A DNA stretch of 64,000 nt from Leptasterias polaris (taxonomy: Eukaryota > Echinodermata > Asteroidea > Forcipulatida > Asteriidae), in NCBI GenBank assembly GCA_037783415.1, contig JAZGTN010000098.1:992001-1056000 (forward strand), written 5' to 3'. Below, in pieces: positions 1 to 12,600 of the stretch. The number at the start of each line of letters is the position of its first letter. Position 1 is the stretch's first letter. The notes under the pieces are model-generated. The model saw only the letters and a program-made list of their open reading frames with translations. It did no database searches and was not told where the DNA came from. The position numbers were made by a program, and so were the translations under genes.

Positions 1-464
1 GTAATCAGATTTCACATGCTTTAACATGTAGGCCTACTACTAGTATTTGTATCTGATGATGTCATTATTAATATTATTTGTTGATCCGTGTATTTATTTA
101 TTTATTTATTTATATTATATATAAATTACTTTATGTATCTGGGCTTTAATTATATTATTATTATTTATATTATATTTATATTTACATGTAGCCTATCTGT
201 TTTCATTTTATTTATTTTTTGGTATGTAGGCCTATGTATGTGTTTATAACTTTATTTATTTGTTTCTTTGTTAGTTAATCTTTTCTAGTTAATTTTCTTT
301 TACATTTATATATTGAATTTTTATTTTCAAATTTAAAGATATATTTTCTCTTTCCTGTAATTGGCGGCTCGTCCGCTGTTGGTTTGGACAATAAATACAA
401 ATAAATACACCTTTGATAAATACTTCCATGCTTAACGAGATATAAAACCATAACAAATATTTAC
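1..464. other. AT-rich intron sequence with TTTA repeats
   Basis: Downstream intron of the minus-strand cadherin gene. It holds a short run of tandem TTTA (about 90-112) and many TATTATT tracts. Nothing coding recognised. Confidence 0.6.
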
Positions 465-670
465 CTTTGACCTTGGCTTCCATTGTCTCGTTTCCGTTGT
501 TGCATCGCGGTGACGTGCCGACATTCTTGAGTCGAACTGAGAAATCGAGCATTTTGGAGTTGAATTTGACTGCGTTGAGACACCCTTCAAAGTGGGCGGA
601 GGTCACTTGAGTAGTCGTCACGAATGAAGGCAGACCCCCAAGAAACAACGGTCCGTTCAGATTGATGAAT
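465..670 (-). CDS. Cadherin exon 7: laminin-G C-terminal part
   Basis: 206 nt. The acceptor is TTCCAG and the donor AAAG/GTAAAT. It reads FINLNGPLFLGGLPSFVTTT, then SAHFEGCLNAVKFNSKMLDF. NGPLFLGGLP and F.GC are the conserved end of a laminin-G domain as found in classic and Fat-type cadherins. It enters in phase 2 and leaves in phase 1. The gene continues to the left beyond the window. Confidence 0.82.
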
Positions 671-3600
671 CTGGAATATCATAAACGTAACAATTGGCAT
701 CGTATATTTTGTGATCGCAACTTACTGTATCAAACCTAACCCAGTTTACTGATTTCTGCATGCAATTATAGATTGTCCCCATAACTTAAATTGAATAGTT
801 TTGAATTACTGTATCACTGTTTTATGCATTTAATACGTTCCCCCAAGCAGTGACGTAAGCGGACATAAGTCTATGGGGCGGGGGCAAAGACGTATAATGG
901 GGAGGTGTTCTTTCAGTAAAACCATTTATTTGTCTTACTCATTTGTGGGAAAATAGGTGGAGGGGTTAATCCCTTGCCCCTTCCCTTGTTACGCCACTGA
1001 CTTCAAGCAAAACACACATCAACCAAAAATAGTTCCATGCGGTGATTGGTGGCAGTATGCCTTTCATAGTTCATAAGTTAGGCTAATTATTAAAGTTTGT
1101 TTTTTTAATACAGCAATCTTTACTTTTATACCGTAATATCTCACAGTATCGATTAGGACTCACTGTGATCTTGGTGGTTTTCCGAGCCACCCAATGCCAA
1201 TACATGATGCATCAGCATTATCAACATTCCAATATGCAGCATCTTCGATACATCCGTCTATGCCAAGAAGAATGTTCTGTGAAACAAAAATACACAGACT
1301 TGGACAACTTGAATCAATCCATCTCAATTTGGTTGACATTAATGAACTTGTAGTTCATTGTCAACCAACGTGTACATACATTGAGAGGTAAATTTATTAG
1401 TATACAGTTAGTGATTCCGTTACTAGTCATCGCACTGGTAACTTTCATCTTTTCTGTGAATTATTGTCTGATAAGATGTGCCGTATTCTGATGATCTCAC
1501 CCCCCCCCCCCCCCCCCGGTTCTATTCTTCTTGTCGGTTCCATTTCGTTGTATATATTGTAAACACATTTGGCAGACAAACCTCTGATATGTCTTATAGC
1601 ACAGTTTAAAGAGCCAAAGTTCAAAATTGCAACGTTTCGCGAAGCTTTTCTGCCGAAACTAAAAAACTAAAACAAAAAATGCAGCAGCTGCTTTATATGT
1701 ATGCAAATGATTTGCATATGACACACCATCATAAAAACAAAGACGCCACTGTATCACTCAGCTCTCAGGTCAATGGTAAATAACCTTTTGAAAAAGTTTT
1801 ATTTTATGAAAAAGTTTTCTCTTTATTAGAGTCTACAGAATCTAAAGAATCATGGTAATAACCTTGTCAGGAAGTTTGGAGGGACACTGTCAGTTAGAAG
1901 GAATAAGTTGATGGATTAATCGTCTCTGATTATGGAATGACAAAATGGACACTATTTGGCAAAACTTTAACGACGGTATTTGGCTGGAATGGTCGGCAGG
2001 AGTGAACAGTATGTGAACAGTTTGCAGGAGGAAATGTCAGCATTTAGCAGGAGGTTAACCGGCATTTGACTGGGATCGACACTTTCGACCCTGATGACCT
2101 TCAAATAAAAAATTATTCCAAGCAGTTTTAGCGCAAAGTTAGTCTGAAAAGTGAAACTGTAAAACGTTCACAGAAATTAACGGGAAATGGATGGTCAAGT
2201 CATCAAAGAAAACAAGTTATTTGCTAAAACAGACCAGGATAATTTTAATAACACAGTATCAGACTACAGAAAAACACTCAACGAAGTCCTAAGGTGTGTA
2301 AAGCTATGAATGATAGGGCTCCTCCCTATCTCAAAGAAATTCTCTCACCATATACGCCAACTCGCAATCTTCGCTCTACAAACCAACTTCTTTTAACTGT
2401 CCCTAATACAACCACTTCCAACGGCGTTCGCGCTTTTTCTGTATCTGCACCCACTCTCTGGAACTCTCTTCCTTTACATATCCGAGCTACAAAGTCTCTG
2501 GACATTTTCAAAACATTGCTAAAAACTCACCTGTTCAATATTTATTATGATTGACTATCTGTTTGTTATTTTTTCCACTTGTTTTTGCCGACACATTTAT
2601 GTAAATCTGTTTTATTCAATGTGCTCTTATTTCTTTCTAAGCTACGTAATTTGTAATCTTTTTGGTTACTCTTTCAGTTTTTTGTTTTTGTTTGGTTTTT
2701 ATGCGCCTCGGAATAAGTTTAGTCTTAGATAGATGGCGCTTTACAAGTTTTAATTATTATTATTATTATTATATATCTGCTGGTTTAAAACTACGAACAA
2801 ATAAAATCTGAATTATTAAAAAGATGCGAGAAAGTGCTAAATGTTTTGATCATGAAGTGTTACGAATCCATATAATCACAAATATGGCAGCGGATACTTC
2901 TGGCATGACATCGGGCTCAAAAATACATTATGCCTCCGTATAGACATACAACCCAAATGATACTCACTGGGGCTCTATTAGCCTTTTTGAGATATGGTGG
3001 ACACTATAGATAGTTCCCAGTAGACGCCATCTTTACGGGCAAATCGCATTTTGGCTTGCAGGCGCGTCAAGCGCTCAAATTATTAACGCAGCCACGTCGT
3101 TTACTAACCAATCACGCTATGAGTTGTGTGAAATGTGCGCGTGCTGCATCACGCTGTTCTCACGCGTAACGCATGACTGTGTGTTCCAAATAGACCTTAT
3201 GCATTGACGTCACCAAGCCGCCATCTTAGAGGTAAACTGATGATGAAACAATGGAAACGCGCTGATTTGTACGCGCGGCGCACAGGACTGACCAATGAAC
3301 ATCTTCCCTTTGACCTCTAGGTGAGGGCGCCCTACTCAAATGACGTCATATGCATAAGGTCTATTGCCCGTAAAGATGGCCGATTTACGTCATATTGCAA
3401 CCTATCTATATGAAATTTGGTGTACACAGACAAATTTACCCAAAGCTTTATAGTGTCATAGTATAGTGTCCGCCATATCTCAAAATGGCTTATAAACGTA
3501 TCCCTCCCAATAATAAACATTAGGCCATGCTCCTTACAAATTAGAGATAATTACCGAAAGAAAATTAAATTTGCCTTTTCCCTGCTGACAGCTAAACGGT

Positions 3601-6600
3601 TACGAGGAAGGTCCAAAGGTTAAGGACACAAACATTAAGTTTTTAAAAGATTGTAAAATAATGTACATAATAGGAAGTGTTTAATTTGAAAATTGAGCTG
3701 ACGTGATAATCACCTCACCGCGTATCACGTGACTTAATGGTAAAATTTGGTAGTCTAATTAAATGGCTCTTTCTTATTTTTAATTACTATGTTTTTATAA
3801 TACAAAAAGTCCAAAGATTATTTATGTACGATTTCTTATATCTAAATAGTGAGAATTGGAAAAAACCTGTGTTGCGTTCAAAATAATCAATTTGTAAATT
3901 TGTTTATAATAACAAACACCTTGACATCAAAATTGCAAAAGGTCTGTGTTTTCAACAAAGCATTAGAGAAAGCAACTAATTTGTGTATCGAGTTAAGAAG
4001 ATGCAATGATCCTGGCTTTAAAAAAATCAATAAATTCAGTCAGAGCAATTTTTCCATCTAGTTATTGATTGATTTTTGTGACGTAAGGTGACCAGAGTAG
4101 TTGTTGATTTTCGTTACCGTGGCAGCCGATTTCCTGTCAGTCTAATTCGAACCCCAATTTTCCAGGAGATCACTGAGTGAGAGTATGTATTGTTCGTGTT
4201 CAGCAACTCACAATTTCAAGCCGGAGTGAGAAAATGGCCGTCTTGATTAGTTTGATTTGTCTCTTGCTTGAGATGTTTCTTGAGGTTTCAGCATCTTATA
4301 GTGTTAGTGGTCTTTACCGAGAGGTCTGGTACCAGCCGGTAGAGCACCACGCCCTACTAGGCCAGTCCTTCATGAATATCTCCGGCATCTCTGCCGTCAT
4401 ATGTTCAGTTCGGTGCCTCAGCCATCACGGATGTTTCTCTTTCAACTACGATCACATCAACCATGTCTGTCAGATGAACAACGTCAGTGCCGAGCACGTT
4501 TGTGCCAACTTTCAAGGAATGCTGTATTTTTCGTATTACGACGCAACTGCAAAATCAACGACTTGTCAGGTACTTGTAAAATTCGTTCATGTGTAATTTT
4601 CAAATTGATTTACCCATGTTCTGTCTATTTATTTTTATACTCAAAGTATTTACATTCGTACGAACAGAACTAACTTATTCTTACTTTAACAAATGAATTA
4701 TACATCAATTACAACTGTGTTTTGTTACTACTTGCTCCACAGAATACTGATGTTTCCCGTAATGGAAAATGTACTCCTTTGAAGGTCTGTGAGGATTTGG
4801 GTGAGTAATCAGATATTAGCATTTGTTTTAATTCGGCTGGATTGATTTATTTAATTGATTTATAAATGTTACTTAGAATTTTCGTTCAGTCCTTTCCGCA
4901 ATATAGGCATTATGTGTATAAGAAATGCTGTATCTTTTTGTTCCCGATCCAGAGAAACTCGGTCTTGAAGATGGTTCGATCCCCGATGAGAGCCTCTCCG
5001 CATCAAGTAACTGGAATCGCCAAGGAGGTTATACAGGTATGAGCACGCCGTCTGATGGCCGTCTCAACAAGATACCGCCTGACGATGGTACTATAGGAGC
5101 ATGGCATCCAAGGGTAGCGAATAGCAACCAATGGATACAGGTGGAGTTAGGCAACCCGACCTACGTCACTGGGGTACTCACACAAGGGCGTTATGGTGGA
5201 CCACCCCAGTGGGTGACCAAGTACAAAGTGCAGTTCGAACCGCCCTCACCGGCATGTCTTGCTGACTTGAAAGACCAACTTGGTCAAACTCAGGTATGCT
5301 GATATATAGCCTCTTTCGATTTCACACCTTTTTCAGATGATAAAAACCCTCTTTATGAATTTAACTATTACGCTTTGTATCACTCCTTTCAGATATTCAA
5401 TGGCAACACCGATAAAAGCAGCATCGTGGAGAGGCGCTTCTTCAAGCCCGTCTTGACGGTCAAGATTCGCATCGTGCCCGTTGAGTGGCAAGAATTCATC
5501 GCGCTGCGCTTTGAGCTGCTTGGCTGTAAAAAAAAAAGTTACGTGCAGTGAACGACCTTAGAAGTGAAAGGGGAACATCGCATAACATCAGATTTCAGGC
5601 GTTGATAACAAGTCTGTGACGTATTTACAACCTCAATCTTGGCGGCCTTGTTATCATCGACAAAGCGAACTCTTTGACTTGATATTGTTAACATTTCAGT
5701 CTAGTTTTGCACCAATTTCACACCCAATTTGGGAACGGCATTATGTGTTTAAAAAAGTTGTATTGGTTTTTAGAAGAGCAAATAATTCCCATCCTCCGGT
5801 CTCTAGGAACATACATGTAGGCCTACTCATTATTTTGTTTTGTGGTTCTGTGAAAACACACACTAATGGTAAAACGTTCACGTTATACAGGTGTTTTTTA
5901 TTTTGAATTTTGGCAATGAAAGTAAGCCATTCAATTCTACTTTCTCGACTTTCCAAAGTATTCCAGACAGGACATTTTCTGTGATTGGAAAAGGTGTGTG
6001 TATCTCCAGGTTTAAAAACTACGAAATAAAATACCAACAATTAATTGATGTGAGAAAGTGCTAATGACAAAGTGTTACGAATCCTTGTAATCACAAATAA
6101 TAAAGAAAGTGTTCGCACAAAGTTTTAAAAGACAAAATAGTATTAAGATGAATAAATCTGTATAATAATCTGTCCGTCGTGTACACCATCTTTTGGGAAG
6201 GCTCCGTAAACAATCTGACGTCATAGACGCATGACCAATCAGATCACAGTATGCTAATGTGCGGACACTATAAGGCAGCGGATACTTCTGGCATGACACC
6301 GGGCTCAAAAATACATTATGTCTCCGACGACATAAAACCCAAATGATACTCACTTGGGCTCTATAAACGTATCCCCCCCCCCCCCCCCCCAGTAATAAAT
6401 ATTAGGCCATGCTCCTTACAAATTAGAGAGAATTACCCAGAGAAAATAGAAGGTGCTCTTTCCCTGCTGACAGCTAAACGGTAACGAGGAAGGTCCAAAG
6501 GTTAAGGACACAAACTTTAAGTTTTTATAGACTGTAAAAATGAGCAGGTTGCATCAGACACAAAACAGATTGAGGGCGCACTTGCGTTTACTGCAGTATG

Positions 6601-9600
6601 TACATACCAGAATGCGTTTTATTTGGAAATTGAGTTTACGTCATAATGACGTCAACATGTACCGCATGACATTAGCTTAAAGGTTCAATTTGGAATTCTA
6701 GTGTCTAGTTTTTATTTTTTGGTATTTTTATAATAAAATGTCCAAATCTAATGATGAAAGATGATTTCTACTCTTAAATGTGGAAAATGGAAAAGCCATG
6801 TGTTCTGTTCAATAAAACAAAACATTTATAGTTCTGTTTATATCGAGACAAGGGAAGGAGGCCTCTACTTAAAAAGGACGAGCATTTACCAAAACACACC
6901 AAAGGAATCCATACAATGTCGTCTATAAAATGATCAGCGATCTCCAACACTTGAACTGATACCAATCAATAGCACATAATACAAAATAGCATTAACACAG
7001 TCACTTATTAAGGGCGAAAGGGCAACACGAAGTTGGCTACATACAAACACAATTACTCGATTCAAATAGCCCTAAAATGTTAATAATAAAAAGATGATTT
7101 AAAACAAAGCTATATTTACAGAGAGCTCTAGGATACTATTCCTACCAGAACAACCGTATTTGGAGTATGGCTATAGCCATGCTCCCTACAAAATCATAGA
7201 GAAAATGTGCTCACTATTTATCATTAAAAAAAACAAAAAACACCATGACATCAAAGTTGCAGAAGGTCTGGAACCCTAACCCTTGTATTCAACAAAGCAT
7301 TCTAGAAACTAATTATGTTTGTGCGCTTGTTTTCGGGAAGCACGGAAGTGTATTGCAGCAACATGAATTAAACAAATCTCTCTCTCTTATCAAGTACGTA
7401 CACGATAATTTCAAACCTTTCGTGTACGTACACGATAAGTTCAAAATTATTGTTTACGTACACGGGAAAGAGAGATTTTGTATTCATGTGTGTCGGCAAT
7501 ACGCTTCCGTATGAAAGCAATGATCCTGGCTTTTTAGAAATTATTTAATTAAAAAGGAGCGGTTTTCCATCTGGTTATTGATTGAATTTATTGACGTCAG
7601 CTGAGCAGAATAGTTGTTGATTTTCGTTACCGTGGCAGCCGATTTCCCGTCAGTCTATTCAAACCACGATTTTCCAGGAGATCACTGAGTGAGAGTAGGT
7701 ATTGTTCGTGTTCAGCAACTCACAATTTCAAGCCAGAGTGAGAAAATGGCCGTCTTGATTAGTTTCATTTTTCTCTTGCTTGAGATGTTTCTTGAGGTTT
7801 CAGCATCTTATAGTGTTAGTGGTCTTTACCGAGAGGTCTGGTACCAGCCGGTAGAGCACCACGCCCTACTAGGCCAGTCCTTCATGAATATCTCCGGCAT
7901 CTCTGCCGTCATGTGTTCAGTTCGGTGCCTCAGCCATCACGGATGTTTCTCTTTCAACTACGATCACATCAACCATGTCTGTCAGATGAACAACGTCAGT
8001 GCCGAGCACGTTTGTGCCAACTTTCAAGGAATGCTGTATTTTTCGTATTACGACGCAACTGCAAAATCAACGACTTGTCAGGTACTTGTAAAATTCGTTC
8101 ATGTGTAATTTTCAAATTGATTTACTCATGTTCTGTCTATTTATTTTATGACGGACATACTCATTTACATTCGTAAGAACAGAACTAAGTTTTTCTTACT
8201 TTAACTTAACAAATGAATTATACATCAACTATGTGTTTTGATGCTACTTGCTCCACAGAATACTGATGTTTCCCGTAATGGAAAATGTACTCCTTTGAAG
8301 GTCTGTGAGGGTTGGGTGAGTAATCTTATATTAGCATTTGTTTTAATTCGGCTGGATTATTTAATATTAATGAATGTTACTTAGAATTTTCGTTCAGTCC
8401 TTTCCGCAATATAGGCATTATCCTATGTGTATAAGAAATGCTGTATCTTTTTTTTCCCGATCCAGAGAAACTCGGTCTTGAAGATGGTTCGATCCCCGAT
8501 GAGAGCCTCTCCGCATCAAGTAACTGGGAACGCCAAGGAGGTTATACAGGTATGAGCACGCCGTCTGATGGCCGTCTCAACAAGATACCGCCTGACGATG
8601 GTACTATAGGAGCATGGCATCCAAGGGTAGCGAATAGCAACCAATGGATACAGGTGGAGTTAGGCAACCCGACCTACGTCACTGGGGTACTCACACAAGG
8701 GCGTTATGGTGGACCACCCCAGTGGGTGACCAAGTACAAAGTGCAGTTCGAACCGCCCTCACCGGCATGTCTTGCTGACTTGAAAGACCAACTTGGTCAA
8801 ACTCAGGTATGCTGATATATAGCCTCTTTCGATTTCACATCTTTTGCAGATGATAAAAACCCTCTTTATAAATTTAACTATTACGCTTTGTATCACTCCT
8901 TTCAGATATTCAATGGCAACACCGATAAAAGCAGCATCGTGGAGAGGCGCTTCTTCAAGCCCGTCTTGACGGTCAAGATTCGCATCGTGCCCGTTGAGTG
9001 GCAAGAATTCATCGCGCTGCGCTTTCAGCTGCTTGGCTGTAAAAAAAAGTTACGTGCAGTGAACGACCTTAGAAGTGAAAGGGGAACATCGCATAACATC
9101 AGATTTCAGGCGTTGATAACAAGTCTGTGACGTATTTACAACCTCAATCTTGGCGGCCTTGTTATCATCGACAAAGCGAACTCTTTGACTTGATATTGTT
9201 AACATTTCAGTCCAGTTTTGCACCAATTTCACACCCAATTTGGGAACGGCATTATGTGTTTAAAAAAGTTGTATTGGTTTTTAGAAGAGCAAATAATTCC
9301 CATCCTCCGGTCTCTAGGAACATACATGTAGGCCTACTCATTATTTTGTTTTGTGGTTCTGTGAAAACACACACTAATGGTAAAACGTTCACGTTATACA
9401 GCTGTTATTTTTTTTGAATTGTGGCAATGAAAGTAAGCCATTCAATTCTACTTTCTCGACTTTCCAAAGTATTCCAGACAGGACATTTTCTGTGATTGGA
9501 AAAGGTGTGTGTATCTGCAGGTAAACTACGAAATAAAATAACAACAATTAATTGATGTGAGAAAGTGCTAATGACAAAGTGTTACGAATCCTTGTAATCA

Positions 9601-12600
9601 CAAATAATAAAGAAAGTGTTCGCAAAAAGTTTTAAAAGACAAAATAGTATTAAGATGAATAAATTTGTATAATAATCTGTCCGTCGTGTACACCATCTTT
9701 TGGGAAGGCTCCGTAAACAATCTGACGTCATAGACGCATGACCAATCAGATCACAGTATGCTAATGTGCGGACACTAAGGCAGCGGATACTTCTGGCATG
9801 ACACCGGGCTCAAAAATACATTACGTCTCCGACGACATAAAACCCAAATGATACTCACTTTGGCTCTATAAACGTATCCCCCCCCCCCCCCCCAATAATA
9901 AATATTAGGCCATGCTCCCTACAAATTAGAGAGAATTACCAAGAGAAAATAGAAGGTGCTCTTTCCCTGCTGACAGCTAAACGGTAACGAGCAAGGTCCA
10001 AAGATTAAGGACACAAACTTTAAGTTTTTATAGACTGTAAATGAGCAGGTTGCATCAGGCACAAGACAGATTGAGAGCGCACTTGCGTATACTAGGAAGT
10101 GTTTAACACTTGAAAGTTGAGTTTACGTCATAATCGCATCACCGTTTATCACGTGACTTAACGGTTCAATTTGCTTGTCTAATTAAATAGCTCGTCCTTA
10201 TTTTGAATTACTTTGTTTTTGTAATACAAATTCCAAAGAATAATGATGAAATACGATTTCTTATCTAAAAAGTGGAAATTGGATAAGCCCAGTGTTCCGT
10301 TGAAATTATCAATTTCTAGTTTTCTTTATATTATACACAAACACCACGACATCAAAGTTGCAAAAGGTCTGTGTCTTTAGTTTAGATGCAATGATCCTGG
10401 CTTTAAAAAAAATCAATTAATTCAGTCAGAGCGGTTTTTCAATCTGGTTATTAATTGATTTTTGTGACGTGAGATGAACAGAATAATTGTTGATTTTCGT
10501 TACCGTGGCAACCAATTCCCTTGCAGTTTAATTTAAACCACGATTTTCCAGGAGATCACTGAGTGAGAGTAGGTATTGTTCGTGTTCAGCAACTCACAGT
10601 TTCAAGCCGGAGTGAGAAAATGGCCGTCTTGATTAGTTTCATTTTTCTCTTGCTTGAGATGTTTCTTGAGGTTTCAGCATCTTATAGTGTTAGTGGTCTT
10701 CACCGAGAGGTCTGGTACCAGCCGGTAGAGCACCACGCCCTACTAGGCCAGTCCTTCATGAATATCTCCGGCATCTCTGCCGTCATGTGTTCAGTTCGGT
10801 GCCTCAGCCATCACGGATGTTTCTCTTTCAACTACGATCACATCAACCATGTCTGTCAGATGAACAACGTCAGTGCCGAGCACGTTTGTGCCAACTTTCA
10901 TGGAATGCTGTATTTTTCGTATTACGACGCAACTGCAAAATCAACGACTTGTCAGGTACTTGTAAAATTCGTTCATGTGTAATTTTCAAATTGATTTACT
11001 CATGTTCTGTCTATTTATTTTATGACGGACATACTCAAAGCATTTACATTCGTAAGAACAGAACTAAGTTTTTCTTACTTTAACTTAACAAATGAATTAT
11101 ACATCAATTACAATATTGTGTTTTGTTCCTACTTGCTCCACAGAATACTGATGTTTCCCGTCATGGAAAATGTACTCCTTTGAAGGTCTGTGAGGGTTTG
11201 GGTGAGTAATCAGATATTAACATTTGTTTTAATTCGGCTGGATTATTTATTTTCGTTCAGTCCTTTCCGCAATAATTATGTGTATAAGAAATGCTGTATC
11301 TTTTTGTTCCCGATCCAGAGAAACTCGGTCTTGAAGATGGTTCGATCCCCGATGAGAGCCTCTCCGCATCAAGTAACTGGGAACGCCAAGGAGGTTATAC
11401 AGATATGAGCACGCCGGCTGATGGCCGTCTCAACAAGATACCGCCTGACGATGGTACTATAGGAGCATGGCATCCAAGGGTAGCGAATAGCAACCAATGG
11501 ATACAGGTGGAGTTAGGCAACCCGACCTACGTCACTGGGGTACTCACACAAGGGCGTTATGGTGGACCACCCCAGTGGGTGACCAAGTACAAAGTGCAGT
11601 TCCAACCGCCCTCACCGGCAGGTCTTGCTGACGTGAAAGACCAACTTGGTCAAACTCGGGTATGCTGATATAGCCTCTTTCGATTTCACATCTTTTTCAG
11701 GTTATAAAAACCCTCTTTATGCAATTATCAATTATGCTATTTATCACTCATTTCAGATATTCAATGGCAACATCGATAAAAGCAGCATCGTGGAGAGGCG
11801 CTTCTTCAAGCCCGTCTTGGCGGTCAAGATTCGCATCGTGCCCGTTGAGTGGCAAGAATTCATCGCGCTGCGCTTTGAGCTGCTTGGCTGTAAATAAATT
11901 ACGTGCGGTAAGCGACCTTGCGAAAGGGAAACATCGCATAACATCAGATTTCTGGCGTTGAAAACCATTCTGTGACCTATTAGTATTACAACAACCTCAA
12001 TCTTCGCGGCCTCATTATCATCAACATCGTGAACGTTTTGTCCTCATCTTTTAAACATTTAGTTTAGTTTGACATATTTTTTCTTGAAACAAATTTGACA
12101 CCCAATTAGTGAACGGCATTAACATTTCTTTACAAATTGTATAGATGTATGGTATGTCGTTGGCTTTTAGTAGAGCAAATACATTCCTATCCTCTGATCT
12201 CTATAGGAACATACTCATATTTTGTTTCATGGTTCTGTGTAAACAAATAATAATGGTAAAATGTGTTCGTTTATACCTGGTTTTTATTCGAATTGTGGCA
12301 ATCAAAATAAGCCATTCGTTTTTTGGATTGGTACTGTATACTTTATTATATGATGATTTTTTTATTTGTTTTTTCATTTTTGACGTTTAAGCATGCAATG
12401 CTGTTTTAATTAAATTTTATTGAAAGTCAGTTTGTCTGAACCGAAACAAAAATTGTTGAGATTCATTTTTCTCAGAATGTGGTGTTGAAAATTGTTTGCA
12501 CTGGAAGGGTAGGCCTATAGAATAAAATGGATTTACAACATTTTAATGTGATGTTAGAGACTTGTAATTTTTTCCCCACACACATGAGGACTCAATCTAT

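Larger units (their letters stand above)
2981..3489. mobile_element. Harbinger-like MITE carrying two further MITEs (triple nest)
   Basis: Outer ends GCCTTTTTGAGATATGG and CCATATCTCAAAATGGC match as inverted repeats at 16 of 17 positions. They are flanked by TTA on both sides (2978-2980 and 3490-3492), a target duplication of PIF/Harbinger type. Inside sits a second element (3006-3409), inside which sits a third (3191-3363). The corresponding place before copies B and C has no insertion. Confidence 0.75.
2780..12000 (+). repeat. Three tandem copies of a PAN/discoidin gene unit
   Basis: Gene, introns and flanks repeat three times. Gene starts are at 4234, 7746 and 10620, spacings 3,512 and 2,874 bp. 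Shared flanks include a stretch beginning AAACTACGAA..ATAAAAT at about 2787, 6015 and 9523, and a promoter-proximal stretch (GTTGATTTTCGTTACCGTGG) at about 4105, 7616 and 10489. Length differences are explained by separate insertions: nested MITEs before copy A and a hairpin element before copy B. This is unequal-crossover-type tandem duplication. Confidence 0.85.

Noticed and set aside
1165..1391. Candidate for the missing laminin-G exon (an acceptor-like TTTCACAG on the minus strand near 1,285)
   Set aside because: The translation (NILLGIDGCIEDAAYWN) does not fit the expected laminin-G strands and its donor gives the wrong phase.
6366..6390. Poly-C tracts at 1.5, 6.4, 9.9, 22.9 and 45.8 kb as functional elements
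   Set aside because: Those at 6.4 and 9.9 kb are the same site in duplicated units, and length varies; most likely simple slippage.
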